Source of the DNA: Cloeon dipterum
Lineage: Eukaryota; Arthropoda; Insecta; Ephemeroptera; Baetidae
Reading direction: 5' to 3'
Length of the DNA stretch: 64,000 nucleotides
NCBI RefSeq assembly: GCF_949628265.1
Contig: NC_088787.1
Location: 14,870,501-14,934,500, forward strand
In this document: one piece after another, positions 44,822 to 58,684 of the stretch
Layout of the letters: each line of letters opens with the position of its first letter
Position numbering within the stretch: position 1 is the first letter of the stretch
The notes under the pieces: generated by a model
Told to the model about the DNA's origin: nothing
Databases searched by the model: none
The model's input: the letters and a program-made list of their open reading frames with translations, nothing else
Program-made: the position numbers and the translations under genes

Positions 44822-47800
44822 TTACTTAAAAATATCTTTCCGTATGGTGAGAGATGGCAAAGCAGAGGGGCCTGGAGGTGCGCCTGAGAGGTTGAAATAG
44901 GGATTAATATATATAGTGAAATAAGCTGTAGAAAATATATACCTGCACTACTAGTGCGAGGAACTACTCTGACACTAGGCTGGGGCAGAATTTGAATGTC
45001 ATCATTATCACTCTCCCTTGTTACGTTCCCAACCCTTGGTCCTCCTGATGTGGACTGTTGTTGAAATTTGGAATTGAACATTCTCCCCAAGTTGTCAAGC
45101 ATAACGACCGAGTTCTCCTCCAGGTGATTCATCATTCTCATATCTCTATGCGATGAGCTTACATGACTCTGATATCCAGTTTGTGGCATGCCATTTGGAT
45201 TTTGCAATATATTTGGAGGCATCCCAGGGCCTCTTGGCATGAATCTATTCAGTATGTTGGGGTCCATCTAAGCAACAAGCACGTTAGTTAAACATTTACA
45301 AATTGAATAATATAACGATCACTCTACTAAAGCTCTCGCTTTTGCGATGAGTACGCAAGAAAATCTTAAAATGAACGACTACCAGATATTAACAAGAATT
45401 CATAACTTAATGGAAACAAAAATTAAGTTATTTTTTTAACAAAGAATGATAATGCATTGCAATTATTTATAAGATCAACATTTTTCAAATTTTAGTACTT
45501 ACCTGCCGAATACTGGCAAGATTTTTATATATCTGAAGATTCAGCTCATGCTGACGCGCGGACTGGAAAGATGGAATAGTTTAGTCGTAAAATGTTTATT
45601 TGAATATAGCGTGCTTACGTTCAAATCATACTGTTGAGCACTAGCAGCACGAGCAATTCGCATCTGTTCCTCATACAGTGCAGCACCTGAAACAAATCGA
45701 ATTAGTCTAGAGTTAACCAATATAAGTTGTTCAAAATTCGGGGGACTTGTTTGGCCAGAAATAATTAAGCCTGACATTGGCACACACCTGAAAATGCATT
45801 AAATTGTACTTAAACGTGGTCCTTCACAGTGGGTTTATTCTTTGTTTTCCTTAGAATTAAAGCCTATAAAGATTCTCAGAACTTAGTCTGCAAGAAGAGG
45901 GGATGTAGTGTGACGGAAACAATCAAGGAAAACAAGTCCTTTGGCTTGCGTCACTCACACTGAACCACTAAGGAAAAAATACAGTTCTTGGCCGCTCTGG
46001 AAAGGAACGCGCGGTAGGAGCTTAGTCCACTGAAGGAACACTATTTAAAAGAGAGTAAAATATCCGAGTATTTGAAAAATAGGACAAGAAATATTGGAGA
46101 ATCGTCAACCTCCAATTAGCATCCTGCAGCGGAATTGCTAACTTTTGGGTTCAAGCAAAAGAGCTTGACACCAAAAATGCTGGCACTACTCTGGAATCAT
46201 CGTGAATATACTATAAATTGATTGCTTTTCACAATTAACTTCCAGTTTTATGGGCTCCGCACAATATTTTTCGGAATCTTGTTTCACTTTTGGGTATTTT
46301 TACTTTCCAGAGTAAACATTTCCGGGTCACTGCTGATGTCAGTTTTTGGGGGCCAAGCCTGGCAACCCAAAAATACTTACTTTCTCTCTTCCTGATTTCT
46401 TCAAACTTGTCTTGCTCAAATTCTTCCCAAGCTGCCTGCACTTCTGCTGCCGTCAACTTCTCCTCGGGTCTATCCTCCAAGAGAGAATCGTGCTCAAAGT
46501 AATGTTGAATGATAGTTTTGTGCTTGTTGTACAATTCAGCCAAGAGTCGATCCTGAGAGAAAGCAGTTCCTCTGTCTTTAGACTTATTAATTGCAAAAGA
46601 AAACATACTTTGGGAAATAATGGAGTTTCATCACTCTCTTCATGCGGATTGAAAGAATACAACTCCTCCAAATCAGCTTGCGTGAAGTGGCGATCAATTG
46701 CTTGCTTGTCCACCACTCTGCCCGAGAGAGCCAGCTTGGTTACTTGTCTGTCGTAAATTTTCTCCTCCATGGTACCCTTCATTTGAAAATACACATACAT
46801 GAAACCGAGTGTATACTACGTCTTCATTACTCACAGCAGCAAGGAATCTGTAAATGTAGCAGGGCTTAGCCTGTCCAAAGCGATACACACGAAAGATGGA
46901 CTGCATGTCATTTGAAGGATTCCACGAAGCATCAAACAAGATAACTCTGTTTGCTCCAACCATGTTCACACCAAGCCCTCCAGCTCTGGTTGATACAAGG
47001 AAAAGCTTGGCCCTGAAAAAAGACAATAGTTTATATTGAAAACTTGAAGTAAATAGCACATACTCAGTATTTCTTGGGTTGTTGAATCTCTTGATTGAGT
47101 TGTTTCTTTGATCAATGTTTGTGCTTCCGTCAATTCGGAAGTAATTGATCCCACAATCCCAATCACCCTGAAGGCCACAAAAATCTCGGTCCCTCTCTTC
47201 CTCAGAGGCTGATGACAATTTTGAGAGGAAGTGCTCAATCAAATTGAGAGCATACAATGACTGGCTGAATACCAAGCTGTAAAGATCAAAAGATAATAAA
47301 TATACACGTTTCAAAAAAAATGTTGTACATTTTGTCTCCGATATCCTGGCATTCCTTTAAGATGGAGAAGAGCAGAACCATTTTTGAACCGCTACTTAGC
47401 AGCTCCAACTCTTCATCCGAGATTATCCCTTTCCACCAAGTGTTCATGAAAGGAACGTCAATCATCTCTTTGGGGTCATCAAGAGTTTCTCCTGAAGTAA
47501 GAGATAAGTATTTTGGAAGAATTGTATTAGTAATAAAATTTTGACAAGAATACATAAAACTGTAATTACAAAATTGAATTAAGCGCGCAAACTTTACAAC
47601 TAGTATTACCATTCTGAACATCTTGTCTAGTGCACCGCTTGGATCCTTTGTTTTCATACCCGTTGGCACTTTCAGAGCTTGAACTGCCACCTTCATCATC
47701 ATCATCGATGAAGTCTTTTAGAGAACCAGCAGAGTCTTCATCATCATTCTACAAACAAAATAGCTGACAGTAATGATGAAGTGAGCTTATAGCGATTGAA

Positions 47801-50800
47801 TTGCCTCTTTATCCAAATCCTCAAGAGCCCTCAGTTTCAAACCATAGGGGTGATTCCACACACGTAAGAGGTTCTGGTAGTCAGAAAACAAGCAGGCACC
47901 TTTCTGGTTGGACATCTTTCGGGCGCAGTTTTCCATGAAGTGAGAATAGAGTCTAATCTGCTCTTCTGTCAGTTTGATCTTAATCACATATTCAAACTTT
48001 TCTTGGAGATGAGGCTTCAGAACGGAATAGTCATATCGCTAGAATCACGTTTTCATCAACATTCAATTTTGAATAACTGGGAGCAGCTTGTTGTGCATTA
48101 ATACTTTCAACAAGATAACATCAAACAACCTCTGTGCATGAGATTTGCGTGTCTTGGATGAATTTAAGAATTTTAGGATTGTATTACCTGCACTGAGGGT
48201 TCCAACATCTTGTGAAGAATACAAGCACGCTTGTTCATGACCTTAACTTGGAAAGGAGTAGATTCTTTGTGCTGTCCTGCCTTGATTGGCGTCACAAATC
48301 TATTGATAAACTCCTTGCGATTTCCCAGGAAGTTTGGCTTGACGAATTGCACCATGCAGTGATCTAGGAATGGTATTTGATTTATCCACTTCAAACAAAC
48401 ATTATTATTCAAACATTCAAGAAGGTTGTTCTGTAGTGGTGTTCCAGTCAAAATAATCCTCCTTTTGGTCTTGATTCTGCTCATGACAAGTGAGAGTTTC
48501 TTCTCTTCATTTTTTAGAACATGGCCCTCATCACAAACTATCATGTCTGGTCCTTCATCAACTAGAGTCTGTTGGTAAATATCTCTTTCCCTCTTGTTGC
48601 CTCTCTTTGACTGAGGATTGGCAAGATTGCGGTAGAGATCATAGCTGATAATCATGACCCCTCTTTCTCGTTTCCATGCTAGAAGAGTATTTTTCCGGTC
48701 TGATGGCCTCATGGAGCTAGCACAAAGATAACTATAATGGTTACAAAAATAACTCAAAAGCTACCTCAGGGAGTACACATTGAGATCATCGCCATAGTTG
48801 ATGTCCTTGGTCCAGTAAGCAAATTCATTTTTCCAGTTCTCAACAGTTGTGAGAGGAGTGACAATCAGGCATGTATTAATATTAAGCTGCTCATTTGTAA
48901 GAACAGTGTGTACAAGAGCAACAACCTAGTTATGAGAAAAATGCTTTCAAAACTACACAAAAACGTTTAATATGGTAGGTTTACCTGCAGAGTTTTCCCA
49001 AGACCCATACAGTGTGCCAAAATGCATCCACTGCCATCAGAACTCTTTGCTCGGTTGATACTCTCAAAAACTGAATTCCACATGAATTTAATGCCTTTAA
49101 TCTGATGAGGTTTCAGTTTCGTAGCAATTTCCTTGTGGATTTCAACCACAGGTGATTTGGTCTTGGGGTCAAATTCAAGAACAAGTTCATTAACACCAGC
49201 ATCCAGAGATCGCTCTTCCACAATATTGTTGTACTGAAATACAAGCGGTTTTGATAAACTAGGATTTAACATGCATTGAAAGGTTAAGTAGTCAATGACT
49301 GGATATCTTGAAGATATATTAATATAGAAATATGGCTGAAATATTACAACCTGCATAATTAAGGATGAATAGCATAAGGGAAAATTAAGTAAGCTCATGA
49401 CATTGTTCATTATTTAGTCATTTAAATTGCATTAATAGAACATAAATTGCATTCAATTTAGAACATATTTTTGAACCGGAAGTCTTTTTTTACAGTCTTG
49501 GCAGAATATTGCCCACTTCTTAGAGCATGATGATGATAATGACCAAAGAGAGAACTTACTAGTTTCTGGAGTTCTTGCTGACGCTTGATCCTCTCTTTCT
49601 CTTCCTTAGCAGCTTGTTGTGTTGCCAATTCAAGTTCATCTTTTCTAAGTATTTTGCGCTTCCTCATTTTGCCTGGGCTTCCAGAACTCTTAAAAATCAA
49701 TTATTTAAAATAAATAGCAGCTTATTTAATTCGCTATTTACATTCAAAGAGCCTTTCCCTTCATAGAACACTTCACATTCTGAATCTGAGCTCTCATGTT
49801 GAATGATTCGCTTTCGTTTCTTGGACCTGCAATGAAATGTGAATTACCAGCCATTAAATTTAAATATTATATTTAAAATTTGTGGTGATTCAGTGTTGTG
49901 TAAAAATAACACACTTTTTTAAATCCTTGAAGATGTCAGAATCACTATCACTTTCATCAGATTTGCTGGACGTTTTTCTCTTATTGGGCTTCTTCCGCAA
50001 GACAACGTCATCACTGTCTGATGTTTCAGAATTTGCTGCTACATAGGAGTTGTCCGAGTCAACAGTCTGTTTCTTCACTTTGACCCTAGAAGATTTTTTT
50101 TAAATAATGAAGATACATCTTAGATCACACCTTTTTCTTTCTCCTTCTTCATCCGTTGAATCAACATCCAACCTTGTGTTCAACTCCTTTGCCTTCATCC
50201 AATCAGTATTCTCCAAGTGATAACAAATTAAATATACAAATTATGTTGATATAAATTGCCAAATAACTTACCTCATCATCACTGTCATCAATGATTCTCC
50301 TTTTCCTGACTTTTGATTTATTTAGACGCTTCTTTTTCGTGTCAGAACCCCCTGTACAATGATAATTTAAAACTCTATATGAATTTGTCAGAGTGTTATG
50401 ACAAACCATCTTCTTCGTCATCAGAATCTAACAGAAGCGCGTTCTTGGCTTTCTGTTCATCATCTGATTCGTCTATAAGGTCCAAATCTTTGGGAGATCG
50501 GTCGATAGGGGTGTCTGAATCAGGAGCCAATTCATCCGCACTTGAGTCGCTAGAATCTAGGCAGATGATTTTCAAATTAAAACACATACAATATAAATGA
50601 CATTCATGTTACCTTGTTCTTCCAGTTTCATCAATTTCGCTGTTGTCTTGGTTCGTATTCCACTCTTTTTGGTGGAAGTAGCAGATGGGTTTTCCACTGC
50701 ATCCAAATTGCAAAGACTTGTAACAAATTGATTTAAGATCAGATTATTAGATCATTTATTTGCGAAATCTATTTCAAATCCAGTTCAATGTGTTCCTGCA

Positions 50801-53800
50801 GGATCAACTCGTTTATTCGTGTCGAAAATATCTACAAAGCCTTCTCTTGACAGGCGCAGCGAATAATTTTAATGTTACTTCGGAATGGGTAGAATAAGTG
50901 TAAAATGAGTAAAAAAGATCATCTATGAATGAACCATTGACGATTGCGACTCTTTAACATTATTTTATCCCGCTCTTTTCAAGAATAGCTTGGCAACTTT
51001 CAATTCTGTATTAAAAATCTAGGATTTACTTAGGCTCGTGAGTAGAATCTTTATTTGTTTGATCAAAATTTTTAAATCACAAGAGGAATGATTGAAATTT
51101 TACATTGTTATAGACATGTGAAAAAATGGGGTTAGTTGTCTGGAGTCGTTGATGCTTACTTTGCAATTTCAGTTTCACTATTGTCCGAGTCGTGACGTCT
51201 TGACGTTCTACGCTTTGACTTCTTGGGGATCTTGATTTGTTTGAGTTCTACAATAGGTGTTGCGCAAAGTTTATCATCATCTTGAAACTCTTCCCAATTT
51301 GAAGGAATGAACCGCTTAAGTTTAGCCTCAGCAGGAGAGCTCTTGATCTTGGCAGTTGATTTTTTCACTTTCCTTTTTTTACTCGTCTTCTGAGCACTCT
51401 CCACCTCAGAATCAGAGTTTTTCAAAAGGTTTTGCAAACATTCTTCTTCTTTCAATGCATTTGTCTCTTCATCTCCAGAGAAATAGGTATCCTCCGATTC
51501 ATCAGCATATTGATCATGATCGACCAAATCCATCCCATCTTCTCCATCATAGTGATTGCTCGCATTCATGCCCATTTCAGAAGAAAAACTTTTCTCAGCG
51601 TCATCCTCTCGCTCTTCAACACTCTTGACTTTCTTGTCCTCTTCTCTACCTTTGCCACTTCTCGCTTCAACTGAGATAGCATGGTCCATCTCAATATCCG
51701 CTTTATCAGCACGCGATTTGGGTTCTCTAGCAGTCCCTTTTTGCGTAGATCCACTTGTGACATCCCCATCAACCGTAACTGGTGCAATTGTAGGGTTGGG
51801 ATTTTTATTTTCCTTGCGACTTTCGTCCGGAGATGCTGACTTCCCTGTTTTAGAAACGTTCTTTCTCAATTTCTCATCAAAATCAGCAAAAGGGTCTTCA
51901 TCATTGCTCATGTCTTGGGCTTGAGCAGTATCTTTGTCCAGTTCTTCATCATGAACAGCCTTAGGATCGCTTTCTTTGCCTTGAGCAGTTTCACTTTCAG
52001 TTTCTTCATTACGATGAACTTCAGGTTCTACCTCTTCAAGAGAAGGTTCAGATTCCATTTCTTTGTCTTGGACATCTTCAAAATCAGTCGAATCCGAATG
52101 GGATTCTTCGCCTTTGCTAACAGCGACATCTGAACCTGGCAACTTTTGTCGCCACTTGCCATAATCTTCTTTGAAATATACCAAGTATAACTCAAACGCT
52201 TTAGAACATTTTCTGTAAAAATTCAAAATTGCATCACAAGTTTCTGTCACTTCCTCTTCACTCGAGTTTCTGTGCAAGTCCTTGCTTTTATCATGCAATT
52301 TATTGATGGAGATTTTATTTTTTGCAATGAATATACGGTAGTCATCCAGAGAAGAATTGATCCAGTTGACACCAGGTCTTTGTTGGAATTTGGATTTCGC
52401 ATTTATCACTTGAACATGGCTGCCGTCTTTGTGCTCTTCATTTTCCAAGTCCTCATCTGAAGGCAATTTTCTAACTTCTCTCTTCTTACTTATTTTAGTG
52501 CCAGTGAGGGGATTCCTTGGATGCCTGCTGGTTCTAGGAGCACCCTCATCTTCATCACCTTCACTTGAATCTGCTTTAGCTGTTTTGCTTGCATTGCGCT
52601 GATTAACATTGGTTCTGCTAGACTTCTTAAACAGATGTTTGCTTGTACTAGGAACACATTCATTTTCGTTTTCTTCAGGTGAATCAGCATAGGCGGCTTT
52701 ACTTTTGTTGCGCTTCAAGCTACTTGACTGATTTTGGCGATTTTTACTGGTACTTTGAACACCCTGATCTTCATCAGATGACTCAACTGTGGCAGGTTTA
52801 CTTTTGCTACGCTTGTTTCCAACAGAGTTACTTCGGAGATTTTGGGCACGTCTGCTGTTGCTAGAGGCGTCTTCATCTTCTTCAGATGACTTTACTCCAG
52901 CAGAATTGCTATCACTGCGTTTGTGAGCTTCTTCCGAGCTCATCTTTAGGAGCTCGAGCATGTTTTGGGGTATTTTTTCTCTGCAATGATACGAAGTCTT
53001 TGCTGAACAAACTTTATTGTGTGTTCATGGTAGCAACCATCAAGATCAAATACCTCTCCCACTTGAAATTTTTTTAATTGCTAATTATACTTCCACGTGT
53101 CACCAAGAAATCTAACCCAGCTGGACCAAATTAATTCCATGCTCATCATACTTAAAATGTTCAAAACATGTAGTCCATGTTAAAACATAATTCTTATCTC
53201 TACATGAATATGAGGTATCAACCCTCAGACTTTGCCTTACCTTTTCTTTGCTTCCATTCTCTCGATCGTAGCATTGCAGTAGGCACGAAGCTTCCAAAGT
53301 GGCTTGCTGTTGCAAAAATAGCAGAGCCAGTCATCATCAGTGACCTTCTCAAATTCTTCATCTCCAAGGTTTTTCTTGATGCAGACCTTAAATTTAATGA
53401 GTCATTGATAAGAAATAATGATAAAGAAATGAATACCTTGCAAAAAGCACCGCATTTGTCTTTGCTACAGTAGTTCATGATTCCTCCCTGTCCACACCAA
53501 GCGCAGTACTTCTGATCACCTTCTTCGTCCTCAGAAAACTCGCCAAAGTTGTAGAAGTCAAAGCATTTCTAACACATAACGAATCTGCATTCAGTACCTT
53601 AAAATTGTGAATATAAATTACGTACCTGGCACACCACAACACCCAAGACTGGGTGTCTATGAGCATCTTTGGCAAACAAACCCACCCTGCAAACTGTGCA
53701 AGGTCTTTTCAAGTCCTCAGCCTTTGACAAAATCTCTGAAATCACAACATTGTTTCCTTAAATTAAGTTCACATCTATAATTTATTTTAGGCTCATTTAA

Positions 53801-54059
53801 TGGGTCGTTAATGAAGGAAATATGTTAGAGAAAACCAATACATAAATATAGTTTTTCCTGCATTACACTGATGTAAGAAACTTGATCAAAATGAAAGTTT
53901 CATTATTTGTACAAACAAGTCTAAAAATATTATTATTAAAATTGAGTTTTCATAAGCTCACCCTCTTCATGGTCAAGTCTCCACTTTGCCTCCTTTTTGC
54001 TTGTCTCTATCATCTTCATTTTGTGCACTACTTCTATACCTTGATGGTATGGTGTAGTC
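44822..54059 (-). CDS. ATRX: ATRX chromatin remodeller with ADD domain and SNF2 helicase
   Basis: ATRX is a SWI/SNF-type ATPase that works with DAXX on H3.3 and heterochromatin. Exons (high to low) include 54059-53962, 53735-53626, 53568-53437, 53386-53241 (ADD zinc fingers: [61 protein letters not shown]), the 1.8-kb exon 52980-51160 (acidic/basic low-complexity), then 50696-50613, 50556-50407, 50351-50272 and several small Ser/Asp/Lys-rich exons. The helicase begins in the exon starting 49233 ([13 protein letters not shown]; Walker [14 protein letters not shown]), then [56 protein letters not shown] and [20 protein letters not shown]. The C-terminal exons end [24 protein letters not shown]. 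The initiating exon is uncertain; a non-coding exon with donor AAAGC|GTAAGT is likely near 54.75 kb. An in-frame 51-nt intron (48364-48414) interrupts the helicase. Confidence 0.94.
52433..52889 (-). repeat. Degenerate tandem repeat inside ATRX exon (about 36 residues per unit)
   Basis: Four successive units of 33-38 residues each start with an acidic cluster ([30 protein letters not shown], then [10 protein letters not shown]). Each has a central S/T-S-K/R segment ([30 protein letters not shown]) and ends in a basic segment ([31 protein letters not shown]). The pattern is visible at protein level; the DNA has diverged. Confidence 0.7.
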
Positions 54060-56419
54060 CTAAAAACATGTTTGCATTAATATAAATGGTGCCAAAATGT
54101 AATAGTTTTCTTGTTTACTTCAGTGTGCGCGTGTAATTAGTAGGTTCAAATGTATAATTATGAAGTTGCGTGAATTTTGTTCATAATACATACATATGAT
54201 AATTGAAAGCAGGACACATTGACACGCTGAGTTGGAGAAATTATTATGCTTTCTCGCACTTTTTGTGACTTGGTGGCTGAGGTGAGCAATTAATATCGAC
54301 AATATTATATCATATTCACACAAAATCGTGTGAAAATCCACCCGAAATATGTATTCATTATTCACTTTGTATAACTATTTATCAGCCAAGAGTGCTGTTC
54401 GATTTTCTCGTTTTATTAGATTTAGTAAAACTTATTTGAGAGATTGGCCTCTAGAGGTCAAACATGTTGTGTCAAACAGATCCACAAGAATTTCTTAAGC
54501 TGCTTTAGGCAGAGAATGCGTGATAGCAAGTTAGCAAGTTTCAGTGGAATGTGGAAGTTATAATGGTGAAGATTCATCGTTCGTGATCGAGCAATCATAC
54601 ATTTTATATGCATAATAATAATATAATTACATAATTATGTATCTCACAAACGAGTGCAGTGCATGGCATGGTGATGATAGAAAATAATGTACATAGATAA
54701 TTATGTACCATTAAACTCAGATCACCTCGCACTACATAAATATAGGGGACTTACGCTTTCCGATCACTCACACTTCTCGCTCTGATGGGAAGAATCTATT
54801 ATTTATGTTAATGCCCTATCCTAGAGGGGAAGTGTGAATTGGGCGAAAATGGTGAGTCTACCATACATGTATGTATATGATACGTATACTGTAGATGGTC
54901 TGTAAAATTTACCTAGCTTAATTCACTTAGCACAGGAACAAAAGATTCAAGAAACCACCAATATCCATAATTGCTGACTATAATAGTTGCTTTGAGTGAG
55001 TCGAGTCTGCCGGGTTCCATCCGGTTTTTGGGGGAATGCAGAATGCACCCGCACTGCTGATAGATACTGCTCAAACGTCAAACAAACGAGGCACTGCAGC
55101 AACAAAGCCAGAGCAAAACGGCGGGAAGTTTTTGGTATTAGACAAAGAAAAGAGATATAGGAAAGGAGCTGAGTGAGTTGCAAAGGAGATTTGAGAAAAG
55201 AGTGAACGGAGACTCATCAACGCGCGTAGTGCAGGCACTCTATTTTACTTTAATATTTTTGCACCATTTAGTTATTGTAAGAATATTATCTTGAATTTAT
55301 TCTGGTTCAACAGTGATACACATAACATAATTATTATGATGATTATTATGGTCATGACTCATTGTCAGTTGGCGACTATGTACTTTTTGTGAATCAATTT
55401 GTAGCCACTTAACAAAAGTTTGTATTAGCATCAACTAAATTTGGGCACGGTGGTGGATGCTAATTGAGTCACCATGAGCATGTAATAGTAAAGATTAGGG
55501 TTTAGAATATAACGATAGATTTTAGAGGGGATTAAAGTAAAAAGAAATTAAAAATGGCGAGTTCTTTCCAATGTTCAAATATAAAATTTAGTTATCTCCC
55601 TTCCCTAGACGGCTATTACTGTGGTGTTTTTTTTTAAACGCATATTAAGCAATTTTCGTACTGCTGTTAGTGCAAGTTAAAAAATACTGCTCTAGTAAAC
55701 AACTATTTAAAAAAGGAACTTCATAAAAAGATGGGCTCATTTTGGTAGACATTTAAAATTTTTATTTTATCAATGTTTTAGTGATAAAATGGACTGTGCA
55801 ATTGATTATCCATGTATAGTAGAAAAGAATCAATACATTATTTGAAAGAACTCAAAGTCACAATCATTATTTAATATTACCACATGGTAAGAAAAGCGAG
55901 TTCAACTCAACTTTATTAATTGAAGGCCAAAAATATTTTATGGTTTAAATCTGACACTTCTGCCAACTAGCTTGGTTTCTCTCTAGCAACCCAAAATTAA
56001 CACATTTTGTCTCAATTCTCATTAATGAATTGAAAACATTTTGTATTTTTTACAAGCACATATATATTTCTCATCCTTAGAATAACAAACATATTACATT
56101 AAAATATGGCAGAAAATTTGTACATCAATTAAAATGCTTAAGTTCACTGACTTCCAATAATTACTATACATCTCTTGTTTAGAGCAGCTTATTGGGAAGA
56201 TCAATTTCTGCTATACATAAAAGCACAGACACAATTTGTTATAATTAAATTAAATCATTTCTTGTGATTTTGTGAACCTCCTGACTAAATCAATTGAAAG
56301 TGATTAAAAAACACTTTCAATGCACCTAAAAGTTGTTATAATCTCGCGTTATTTAAGCCTAAAATAACAGCAAAAGGTCTTTGAATAGCCCTGTTCAAAG
56401 TCTAGGAAAGAGCATTTTT
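54060..56419. other. Spacer: ATRX 5' region and CDC14 3' flank
   Basis: It should contain ATRX promoter and 5' UTR exon(s); the best donor on minus is AAAGC|GTAAGT near 54.75 kb. The CDC14 3' UTR lies near 56.4 kb. The sequence is AT-rich with short palindromic AT tracts (54.6-54.7 kb). No coding exon was recognised. Confidence 0.4.
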
Positions 56420-58635
56420 TTAATTCACTTGAAATTTGAAGCCAGACCTCAGAACATGAGAAGTTGACCTGGTTTGAGGTCTGCGACCCCTATTTCTGGC
56501 AAGGGGTCGTCTTCGACCTTCACTAGCTGCTCTCACAGCCGGTGTATTCTTCTTCCTTGACTGCATGCTCTTCCTCTTGTTGAGCCTATCTCCCTGTGTT
56601 TCACGTTCCCGCTCTTGAGCCTCATCGTTTTCCTCCTCAGATGAAGCCGAGGAGGTGTCATCATTGAGTCCTATGGTGTCCACCTTCTCCAGTATGTTGT
56701 TCATCATCAGGTCCTTGAAGCTTGAGAGCTGAATGTTGGGCCTTCCTTTGATGCTGTATATGCCATGCTTGTGAGTTGGTACAGGGTAATTCTGACCCTG
56801 GTCAAGCATCAGGGCCTCTTTTTTCAGCACCCAGCATTGTTGATTGCCAATTACGCTGCCAGGACGACAAATCCGAAGCCAAGCAATGGCCTCCATGGCT
56901 GTGAACTTGTAGTGCTTGATCATGTAGCAGGCAATGAGTGTGCCCGTACGTCCAAGACCTGCTTTGCAATGTACAGCCACCATGCCGTCACTCTCCTCGC
57001 AAGCACGCAGGAACTTTTTCAAAATTTCATCACAGGGAACGCTGCCATCACGGAAAAAGAGATCTTCGTGTTTGAAACCAGCTTTGACAAATTCTTCTGC
57101 CTCGTAGAACTTCGCATTGAGTCTGATAATTGTGCTGACGTTGTTGGATTTGAAGTATTCAAAGTACTTGTCAGGGGCAAAGTAGGGGTATCCGTTACGA
57201 ATTTCCGTCTTCTCAGCAGGCCCTCGGAAAGCGAGAAACTTGTCAGGGACGAGGAGGTTCAGATCACCATTGTGCACCTGCCATAAATAAAAAAATCAAT
57301 AAATAATTTTGTGGTGCTAATTTGCAATATTTTATTAATTAATATATTCGTGTTAAATTGAAGCTAATATATATTTTTAATGTGGCTGTTCTAAATTGTA
57401 AGTTTCGACATATTAATCCAAAATCACACCTGTACATATTTCAGATTAATGGAATAAAAATTATTTTGAACTAAATTATTCCAGTTTTACCCATTTGCGC
57501 GGAGCATTTACAAAATGATGCTTCAACCCATTAAGAATTGCGTTTAAAACAATTTGAGAAAAATACCTTGGTAGGAAGAGAACACTTTCTATTAACTTCT
57601 ACAGTCAGGATTTGAAAATTTGCAGCAATTTTTCATATGTAGAAATGATTTCAGAAATTTATCTAAAATGGGACACAAGACAGTTGCAGTTGGCATCAGA
57701 CCATTAATTTCTCTGAGGTCTCAGCCATGAGATTCTGAGGCGCAGACTGGCAGAATTTTAAAAGGTGGTTACCACGGCTAACAAACTCTATAGAATCAAA
57801 GTTTGACGTTACTTTACTGCCGTCAGGGAGAACTAACCCGTTTTTCTTTGAATTATAACTATTTTTTTCTTGACTCCCTATCCGGCGACTTGGCAGGCGC
57901 AGCTTAAACCAACTAAAGCCTTGGTAACTGGCAGTTGACAACGTATTCTAACAATCCCGCCAGCAGGCGCAGCGCTAATCAGTGGACTAAAACCTCAAAT
58001 TTTATGACAAATGAGCCAGTGCTTCTGGAAGATTATGTGATATATCAGCAATACGAGGAAGAGTTGGATAATACCTGTTCAAAATGCTCATACTCAGCAT
58101 AGTTGAAGTCCTCAAAATTGAAAAATCCAAGTTTGTGTGCCTTCTCAATGGCTCTGATGCAGTCCGACAGATCCATGTATGAAGCCACTTCAGATGGCAA
58201 ATACGAGGCATCTCTGAACTTGAGGAAGGGTCCGCCTTTTTGCAAAAGGTCGATCACATCTTTAGCTGTTTTGTTAAGGTAGATAACTGCATAGGATCCA
58301 ATCAAAAATGCCGAGTTCACAGCTTTCTTCTTGACAGCTTTTTCTGAAGGGCAACTCAAAATGCAGTGTACCACTCTCTTGTTCTTGGTTTCTTGAGTGA
58401 AGTGAAGCAAATCGTTCAAAAACTCGCAGTAGCGATATAAAATGGCAAGATTGAAGGGTCCAAAGTCCTTGAAAAAGCTTAAGTATTCAATGTCGTCTCC
58501 AGGGAAAAAGCAATGGATATCGTCTTCCACTTGCACATTGGTTGCGATTGGCTGTGTTTTAAAGTAGAGACGATTTTTCAAAATCTCGCAGCAGCCAGAG
58601 AGGAAGATATGGTTGTCGTTTTCAATATCAGACAT
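56420..58635 (-). CDS. CDC14: CDC14-type dual-specificity phosphatase
   Basis: CDC14 phosphatases reverse Cdk (Ser-Pro) phosphorylation in mitosis and cilia biology. Two coding exons are seen: 58684-58075 and 57277-56420. If translation starts at MSDIENDNH (58635) the protein is 472 aa. The N-terminal non-catalytic DSP-like domain (FGPFNLAILYRYCEFLNDLL; NSAFLIGSYAVIYLNKTAKD; PFLKFRDASYLPSEVASYMD) precedes the catalytic domain (VPDKFLAFRGP; STIIRLNAKFYEAEEFVKAG) with active-site loop VHCKAGLGRTGTLIACYMIK and the CDC14 signature WLRICRPGSVIGNQQCWVLKK. The tail is acidic then strongly basic (RPLARNRGRRPQTRST), suggesting nuclear or nucleolar targeting. The frame stays open upstream of MSD to the acceptor (KKKKKQIR), so another coding exon could precede it. 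A non-coding exon is likely near 59.54 kb (CGCTG|GTAAGA). Confidence 0.94.
57278..58074 (-). other. CDC14 intron
   Basis: A 797-nt GT-AG intron joins EHFEQ to VHNGDLN in phase 0. It contains no recognisable exon or repeat. Confidence 0.8.
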
Positions 58636-58684
58636 TCTGATTTGCTTCTTTTTCTTCTTTCCTGTTGTAGTTACATTCACTGGC

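Noticed and set aside
45690-45783. Possible extra ATRX exon ([18 protein letters not shown]...)
   Set aside because: Its only donor gives the wrong phase for the next exon. The upstream exon (RKRE-A|GTAAGT) joins directly to AALYEEQ in phase, so this is intron.
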